Origin: JAPPHA01 sp964291635
Lineage (GTDB): Bacteria > Pseudomonadota > Alphaproteobacteria > Rhodobacterales > Rhodobacteraceae
Direction: 5' to 3'
Assembly (NCBI GenBank): GCA_964291635.2
Contig: OZ219906.1
Coordinates: 1 to 64,000 of the forward strand
DNA length: 64,000 nt
Shown: positions 58,904 to 64,000 of the stretch, piece by piece
How the letters are laid out: each line of letters begins with the position of its first letter
Position numbering within the stretch: position 1 is the first letter of the stretch
Position numbers and translations under genes: made by a program
The notes under the pieces: model-generated
Told to the model about the DNA's origin: nothing
Seen by the model: only the letters and a program-made list of their open reading frames with translations
Databases searched by the model: none

Positions 58904-59445
58904 ACGAAACGAACGGTCGCCTGTTTGCCAACGTCTGGTTCAGGCGCTTGGTTTTCGTGGCATTGGCGGTATTCACGATCATGTTGTATCTCCTGCCGTT
59001 CGGAATATTTCGCCAGGCGCTCAGCCTGCCCGACCTGGTTTATTGCTGCGTGGTCTGTGTCGTCATCCGCGAACCCCGCGCCGTCCCGTTCTGGATCATC
59101 GTGCCGGTCTTGCTGATCGGAGATGTCTTCCACATGCGTCCACTGGGTCTCTGGACACTGATCGTCGTCTGCGTCGCCGAAGCGTTCAGGATCACACAGG
59201 TCTTCTTCCAGAACCACGGTTTTGTCATTGAATGGATTGCGGCGGTCATCGGATACCTTGTCGCACTCGGCATTCAGCAAGTTGCCTTGATCCTGTTGTT
59301 TGTTCCCACTCCCCCGCTCGGACAGCTGTTGACCATGTTTGTGCTGACCGGCGTGGCATATCCACCGGTCACCCTGGTCTGGGCCGGGCTGCTCGGAAAC
59401 CGGAAGCCGCATCGTGCGAACGCCGATCGGGCACGGGTACGTTGA
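58900..59445 (+). CDS. mreD: Rod shape-determining protein MreD
   Basis: Small polytopic membrane protein of the elongasome, 181 residues with five or six hydrophobic segments and the family segment LVYCCVVCVVIREPRAVPFW followed by DVFHMRPLGLWTL. It overlaps mreC at its start and the mrdA ATG at its stop (TGATG), so all three are translationally coupled. MreD diverges strongly in sequence; position and topology support the call. Confidence 0.93.
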   Translation: MNETNGRLFANVWFRRLVFVALAVFTIMLYLLPFGIFRQALSLPDLVYCCVVCVVIREPRAVPFWIIVPVLLIGDVFHMRPLGLWTLIVVCVAEAFRITQVFFQNHGFVIEWIAAVIGYLVALGIQQVALILLFVPTPPLGQLLTMFVLTGVAYPPVTLVWAGLLGNRKPHRANADRARVR

Positions 59446-61346
59446 TGAGAGGCAACCTGACCCCAGGGCACGATGGCTTGTCCCGGATGTTCACGCGCCG
59501 GGCAACGCTCATTCTCGGCCTCCAGGCGGCGGTTGTCGGAATCCTCGGATGGCGCATGCATGATCTCGGAGTCCGCAAGTCCACGGTTTACGCGGCACTT
59601 GCCGAGGAAAACCGGATCAGCATCCGGTTGATTCCACCGACCCGGGGGGTAATCCACGACCGTCGGGGGGTGGTGCTTGCGCGGAACGAGACCCTGTACA
59701 AGGTCGATATCGTCCGCGAACGCACGATCGATTTCGAGGCCGTGCTCAGCCGACTGTCATCGCTCATCCCGATTGACCCGGAAGACCTTGACAGAACCCG
59801 GGAGGAGGTCGCCAAACACCGGGCATTCATTCCGGTTACGGTTGCGACGCGCCTGACATGGGATGAAATCTCGAGAGTCGCCGCCAATGCTCCGGCCTTG
59901 CCAGGCATCATTCCCGGAATCGGTTGGGAGCGAAGATATCCGCTGGGAGAGTCTGCTGCCCATGTTGTCGGATATGTCGGACCGGTCAGCGACTACGATC
60001 TGGAACGAATGGATGACAAGGACCCGCTGCTCCTCATTCCCAGGTACCAGACCGGCAAGACCGGCGTCGAAAACAAGCTCGAAAAAACGCTGCGCGGAAC
60101 CGCCGGAATCCAGAGAATCGAGGTCAATTCCGTCGGCCGGATCGTCAGGGAACTGGACCGGACCAGAAGCCGCGCGGGTGCTGACCTGCAACTGACCCTG
60201 GACGGCCGATTCCAGGCAATTTGCCAGGAACGTCTCGAAGGGCTGAGCGCCTCCGCGGTCGTCATGGACACCCGAACGGGAGACATACTGGCCATGGCGT
60301 CTTCGCCATCCTTCGATCCCGAGAAGTTTGTGTCAGGGATTTCCGTCGCGGACTGGAAGGCTCTCAACGAGAATGATCTCCGCCCCTTGTTGAACAAACC
60401 GGTATCGGGCACCTATCCGCCCGGGTCGACATTCAAGATGATCGTGGCACTCGCCGCACTCGAAGCCGGGGTGATCGCGCCCGATGACCGGGTTCGATGC
60501 AGCGGGTTCACGGAAGTCTCGGGCCGGCGTTTTTTCTGCTGGCGAGACAACGGTCATGGGCCGGTCAAGATGCGGACGGCCGTTCAAAGATCGTGCGACG
60601 TCTACTTTTACGAAATTGCCAAGCGTACCGGTATTGCCAGGATCAACGCGATGGCCAGACGGTTCGGCCTGGGAACGCGACACGATCTGCCCTTGCGGGC
60701 CATTCAGGCGGGACTGGTACCGACCCAGGAATGGAAACGCGACAACCGGGCGCGCGCCTGGGTTGTCGGAGATACGTTGAATGTTGGAATCGGCCAGGGG
60801 TTCCTGCTTGCCTCACCTTTACAACTCGCGGTGATGGCGGCACGGATTGCCTCGGGGAGAGCGGTTCAGCCTAACCTTGTCATCTCGCAAGCGGACAGAT
60901 TCCGCCGAACCGTCGAGTTTCCCGCTCTCGACATAGATCCGTCGCACCTGGAACTTGCTCGTGGCGGAATGTACGACGTCGTCAATCACCCGCGCGGGAC
61001 AGCATACGGTTCGCGGGTCTCCCGCAAATCCAGGCAATTTGCCGGAAAGACCGGAACCAGCCAGGTTCGGGCAATCACCAGCGAGGAGAGGGAAACCGGG
61101 GTCATCAGCAACGAGGAACTGCCAAGGCATCACCGGGATCACGCATTGTTCGTCGCCTATGCGCCGTTTTCGTCTCCGGCGGTCGCGGTCTCCATAGTTG
61201 CCGAGCATGCCGGCAGCGGATCACGAATTGCGGCCCCGATCGCCCGGGACATTCTCCTCGCTGCCTTCGACCTCGGCCTGACCGACGATGGCCCACGTGA
61301 TCCACAACGCTCGCCGTCGACCAGAGACCTGTCCGGTCTGGGGTGA
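59445..61346 (+). CDS. mrdA: Penicillin-binding protein 2
   Basis: Peptidoglycan transpeptidase for cell elongation and partner of RodA. About 633 residues: an N-terminal membrane anchor (ATLILGLQAAVVGILGWRM), the dimerisation/pedestal domain (LIPPTRGVIHDRRG), then the transpeptidase with SxxK at GSTFKM (about Ser328), SCD in QRSCDVYF, and KTGT in AGKTGTSQVR. I place the start at the ATG overlapping the mreD stop; the longer frame has no merit. Target of mecillinam-type beta-lactams. Confidence 0.97.
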   Translation: MRGNLTPGHDGLSRMFTRRATLILGLQAAVVGILGWRMHDLGVRKSTVYAALAEENRISIRLIPPTRGVIHDRRGVVLARNETLYKVDIVRERTIDFEAVLSRLSSLIPIDPEDLDRTREEVAKHRAFIPVTVATRLTWDEISRVAANAPALPGIIPGIGWERRYPLGESAAHVVGYVGPVSDYDLERMDDKDPLLLIPRYQTGKTGVENKLEKTLRGTAGIQRIEVNSVGRIVRELDRTRSRAGADLQLTLDGRFQAICQERLEGLSASAVVMDTRTGDILAMASSPSFDPEKFVSGISVADWKALNENDLRPLLNKPVSGTYPPGSTFKMIVALAALEAGVIAPDDRVRCSGFTEVSGRRFFCWRDNGHGPVKMRTAVQRSCDVYFYEIAKRTGIARINAMARRFGLGTRHDLPLRAIQAGLVPTQEWKRDNRARAWVVGDTLNVGIGQGFLLASPLQLAVMAARIASGRAVQPNLVISQADRFRRTVEFPALDIDPSHLELARGGMYDVVNHPRGTAYGSRVSRKSRQFAGKTGTSQVRAITSEERETGVISNEELPRHHRDHALFVAYAPFSSPAVAVSIVAEHAGSGSRIAAPIARDILLAAFDLGLTDDGPRDPQRSPSTRDLSGLG

Positions 61347-61485
61347 TCGCGGTTTCAAGGGATCCGGACATGTTCACCCTGCCGACGGTCAGATTCCATG
61401 CGGCGGCCGGAGGCGTACACAATGACCGCCGATCCCGTTGCACCGATCACCGTTCTCCCGGTTTCGAACGCCGCCCGATCGCGAC

Positions 61486-62625
61486 ATGACATTCATTGCG
61501 CACCAGCAACGGTCCGCGCCAGCCGGACTCTCGAAGGCCCTACATTTCCATTGGGCCCTGGCCTTTCTCCTTGCGGCCATTGGCGGAATCGGCGTGCTGA
61601 TGCTGGTGTCGGTGGCGGGCGGACAAATGGATCCATGGGCCTTGCCACAACTGATCCGCCTCATTGCCGGGTTGTGCCTGATGTCGATCATCGCCTTCGT
61701 GCCGATACGCGTGTTCCAGCGGCTTTCTGTCACCGCCTACCTGTTTGCACTCGCCCTGCTCGTGGCCGTTGCCTTTTTCGGCGAAACCGGGATGGGCGCC
61801 CGGCGCTGGATCGAGTTCGGACCGTTTCGGGGGCAGCCTTCCGAACTGATGAAGGTCACGCTCGTCATGATCCTGGCCTGGTACTATGATTCCCTGCCTC
61901 CGGAACGGACGTCCCGCCCGCTCTGGATCCTGCCCCCGGTAATCCTTACCGTCGTTCCAGCGATTCTGGTCTTTCGCCAGCCGGACCTGGGGACCGCTGC
62001 ATTGATTCTCATGGGCGGCGCCATCATGATGTTCATCGCGGGTGTCGCCTGGCAATATTTCGTCGCCGGTGCGGGGCTCGTCATTGGCAGCATTGCCACG
62101 GTGTTCCTGACACGCGGCACGGAATTCCAGTTCCTGGAGGACTATCAATACCTGCGTATCGAGACCTTTCTGAATCCGTCATCGGACCCGCTGGGCGCCG
62201 GTTATCACATCACGCAATCGATGATCGCTCTCGGATCGGGAGGGGTTTCGGGACGAGGGTTCATGCAGGGCACGCAAAGCCGCCTCAATTTCCTGCCGGA
62301 AAAACACACCGACTTCATCTTCACGACGCTTGTCGAGGAAATGGGCATCACGGGTGGAATTGTTCTTTCAATCGGATACTGCCTGATCGTCCTGTTCTGT
62401 GTCCTGTCCGCCCTCACCAACAGGAATCGTTACGGTTCCCTCCTGACCCTGGGTATCGGCTGCACATTCTTTCTTTACTTCGCCGTAAACATGTCGATGG
62501 TCATGGGCCTTGCCCCTGTCGTGGGGGTGCCGTTACCCCTGGTGTCCTATGGAGGTTCTGCCATGATCGTCATCCTGGTCGCGTTCGGTCTCGTTCAAAG
62601 CGCCCATGTCCACAAGTTGCGATGA
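61486..62625 (+). CDS. rodA: Rod shape-determining glycosyltransferase RodA
   Basis: SEDS-family peptidoglycan polymerase that works with PBP2. About 379 residues with ten hydrophobic segments and the family signatures ARRWIEFGPFRGQPSELMK, FRQPDLGTAALIL, FLPEKHTDFIFTTLVEEMG and GVPLPLVSYGGSAM. The catalytic Asp equivalent is in the loop around HTDFIF. I chose the ATG at MTFIAHQ after the short gap from mrdA; an upstream in-frame start is possible. Last gene of the rod-shape operon. Confidence 0.97.
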   Translation: MTFIAHQQRSAPAGLSKALHFHWALAFLLAAIGGIGVLMLVSVAGGQMDPWALPQLIRLIAGLCLMSIIAFVPIRVFQRLSVTAYLFALALLVAVAFFGETGMGARRWIEFGPFRGQPSELMKVTLVMILAWYYDSLPPERTSRPLWILPPVILTVVPAILVFRQPDLGTAALILMGGAIMMFIAGVAWQYFVAGAGLVIGSIATVFLTRGTEFQFLEDYQYLRIETFLNPSSDPLGAGYHITQSMIALGSGGVSGRGFMQGTQSRLNFLPEKHTDFIFTTLVEEMGITGGIVLSIGYCLIVLFCVLSALTNRNRYGSLLTLGIGCTFFLYFAVNMSMVMGLAPVVGVPLPLVSYGGSAMIVILVAFGLVQSAHVHKLR

Positions 62626-62664
62626 TCTCCGTGACCGGGAGCCGGAATTGACCGGGACCATGTC

Positions 62665-63606
62665 ATGACGGTCAGGGTGCACTATGCGGGCAACCCGGCG
62701 GACTGGCCACGCTACCGGCCTGTTCTCGAAGCCGGTCTGCGGGAACATGGAATCGACGCGTCTTTCGGAACCGGTGACGCGGACCGGCCGGAAGACATCG
62801 AATACCTGATCTACGCACCACGCGGTCCCCTGAACGACCTGTCCCCCTTTCGCAATCTCGTCCTTGTCCAATCCCTTTGGGCCGGCGTGGACGGGATCCT
62901 CACGGACCCTGCCCTGAATTGCCCGCTCGCCCGCATGGTCGACCCCGGCATGGTCCGGGGCATGACCGAGTACATTGCCGGCCACGTCCTTCGCCACCAC
63001 CTGGGAACCGACCGGTTTGCGAAAGCCAGGCCGGGCGAATGGCTTTCCGGTCTCCTTCCTCCACTGGCCTCGAATCGGCATGTCGGAATTCTCGGGGCTG
63101 GCGTCCTCGGGACGGCTGCGGCGGATGCATTGGTCAGGCTTGGCTTTGACGTCACGACATGGAGCAGGACGCCGAAGTCCATCCCTCATGTCCGGTGCCT
63201 GCATGGTGAAGCCGGGTTGCCGGAAGTCCTTCAGGCAAGCGACATCCTCGTGGTCATGCTTCCCCGCACGCCCGAAACCGACAACCTGCTTGACTTGCGG
63301 GCCTTGTCATTGCTGCCCGCCGGGGCGGCCGTGATCAATCCAAGCCGCGGCTGGGTGATTGATGAGGATGCCCTGCTGGAGACGCTCAATTCGGGCCACC
63401 TGTCGGGGGCGACACTCGATGTCTTCCGGGTCGAACCCCTGCCCGCCAGCCATCCCTTCTGGTCACATCCGGATATCCTGATCACGCCGCATGTCGCATC
63501 GGAGACACATCCCGAATCCGCCGGAAACGTCGTCGTGGAGAACATTCGCCGCGGCGTCTCGGGCGAACCGTTCCTCCACCTCGTTGACCCTGAACGTGGC
63601 TATTGA
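62665..63606 (+). CDS. ghrA: D-2-hydroxyacid dehydrogenase (glyoxylate/hydroxypyruvate reductase A type)
   Basis: NAD(P)H-dependent reductase of 2-oxoacids such as glyoxylate and hydroxypyruvate. 313 residues. The Rossmann motif is HVGILGAGVLGTAAADAL. The catalytic triad is Arg in NPSRGWVID, Glu in FRVEPLPASHPFW, and His in ITPHVASETHP. The short N-terminal domain resembles GhrA rather than SerA. It follows rodA by about 40 bases and may be co-transcribed, though its role is metabolic. Confidence 0.9.
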   Translation: MTVRVHYAGNPADWPRYRPVLEAGLREHGIDASFGTGDADRPEDIEYLIYAPRGPLNDLSPFRNLVLVQSLWAGVDGILTDPALNCPLARMVDPGMVRGMTEYIAGHVLRHHLGTDRFAKARPGEWLSGLLPPLASNRHVGILGAGVLGTAAADALVRLGFDVTTWSRTPKSIPHVRCLHGEAGLPEVLQASDILVVMLPRTPETDNLLDLRALSLLPAGAAVINPSRGWVIDEDALLETLNSGHLSGATLDVFRVEPLPASHPFWSHPDILITPHVASETHPESAGNVVVENIRRGVSGEPFLHLVDPERGY

Positions 63607-63678
63607 ACGCTCGGTGGCCATCGTGGCCGCCTGAGTTCAACTGGGCCTTGCCGCCTGCGGATCGATTCCCATGTGATT

Positions 63679-64000
63679 TCACCGCGCAAGGCGCGTGCGC
63701 ATATTCGACCGTGGTGCATGCCGAGTGCATGGCTGATCCGCAGACCCGGGCTGCCTCAGGCCAGCCGGAAGGACTTCCCTTACTCTTTCCCGCAACGCCG
63801 GCAGTACCTCGTTTTCGAACCAGGGATTTCTCCGGAGCCACGCATTGTTCCGCCAGCTTGGATGGGGCAAAGGGACAGTCCCGGGAAAACACGCCCGCCA
63901 GTTTCGAACCGTTTCGGTCACCCCTCCCCTGCGTTTGCCAAGGTGCCAAACTTGCGCGGGTCCGCCGACCAGTACCGTCAGTTCGAAATCGGGCATCGCG
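63679..64000 (-). CDS. Uracil-DNA glycosylase family protein, partial (5' end beyond window)
   Basis: The C-terminal portion of a UDG-superfamily DNA repair enzyme: VLVGGPAQVWHLG, then TVPLPHPSWRNNAWLRRNPWFENEVLPALRERV. The PHPSWRN segment is the family's His-containing substrate-binding motif; it excises uracil or similar damaged bases, or belongs to the uncharacterised UdgX-like branches. The start lies past the right edge, so the N-terminal catalytic motif is not visible. Convergent with ghrA. Confidence 0.8.
   Translation of the reverse strand, partial: AMPDFELTVLVGGPAQVWHLGKRRGGVTETVRNWRACFPGTVPLPHPSWRNNAWLRRNPWFENEVLPALRERVREVLPAGLRQPGSADQPCTRHAPRSNMRTRLAR

Overview
This is high-GC DNA from an alphaproteobacterium. 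The lineage-informative signs are an Irr-type Fur regulator, FabA/FabB unsaturated fatty-acid genes, a leuA–mreBCD–mrdA–rodA block, adjacent nadE and gltX, a TAXI-type TRAP transporter and an NADPH-type gltBD pair. The leuA–mre arrangement leans towards a Rhodospirillales-like group, but the order cannot be fixed from sequence alone. The transporter and catabolic content (TRAP, amino-acid ABC, creatininase, DddP-like enzyme) suits a marine or host-associated heterotroph. That last point is inference.

Layout. 0–11 kb holds transport and accessory genes: a TAXI-TRAP pair, a split amino-acid ABC system, an AAA/DUF4143 ATPase with a 22-bp repeat array at its start, a creatininase-family hydrolase, and two frameshifted genes (AlkD-like and keto-pentenoate hydratase-like). 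11.7–15.6 kb holds an NCS2 permease with an extra regulatory-ATPase-like domain, then miaB and irr. 16–19 kb holds a divergent nrtR / ARPP–ADP-ribosylglycohydrolase pair with overlapping palindromes and promoters. 19–25.5 kb holds a carbohydrate-type ABC operon with a fatty acid desaturase, a divergent PanB-like enzyme, a LacI-type operator and a broken lacI gene. 25.7–31.9 kb is a decayed mobile zone: gloA remnant, a DUF4338/IS4-like transposase element, and a TnpB element bounded by inverted repeats. gltB–gltD (32–38 kb) follows, then more transposase debris and a second partial copy of the DUF4338 element. 39.9–42.5 kb is fabA–fabB–fabI. 43–50.9 kb holds a 5'-nucleotidase, a decayed RES/Xre toxin–antitoxin locus, gltX, nadE and a secreted MORN-repeat protein. 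51.4–54.5 kb holds a DddP-like M24 enzyme, a 2OG-Fe(II) oxygenase and a divergent LysR regulator. 54.9–63.6 kb is a leucine leader/attenuator with leuA, the rod-shape operon mreBCD–mrdA–rodA, and a hydroxyacid dehydrogenase. The window ends inside a uracil-DNA-glycosylase-like gene.

Main points. Housekeeping genes read intact, whereas many accessory genes carry frameshifts or stops (AlkD-like, hydratase, lacI, gloA, tnpB, transposases, RES toxin), which suggests active gene decay or homopolymer assembly errors. The irr and fabA genes, commonly divergent neighbours in alphaproteobacteria, lie 24 kb apart here with that orientation kept, as if accessory DNA had entered between them. The best candidates for new biology are the NrtR-controlled ARPP–ADP-ribosylglycohydrolase fusion, the PanB-like enzyme lacking canonical ligands, the NCS2–ATPase-domain fusion, the leucine attenuator, the 22-bp repeat array and the DUF4338–transposase element.
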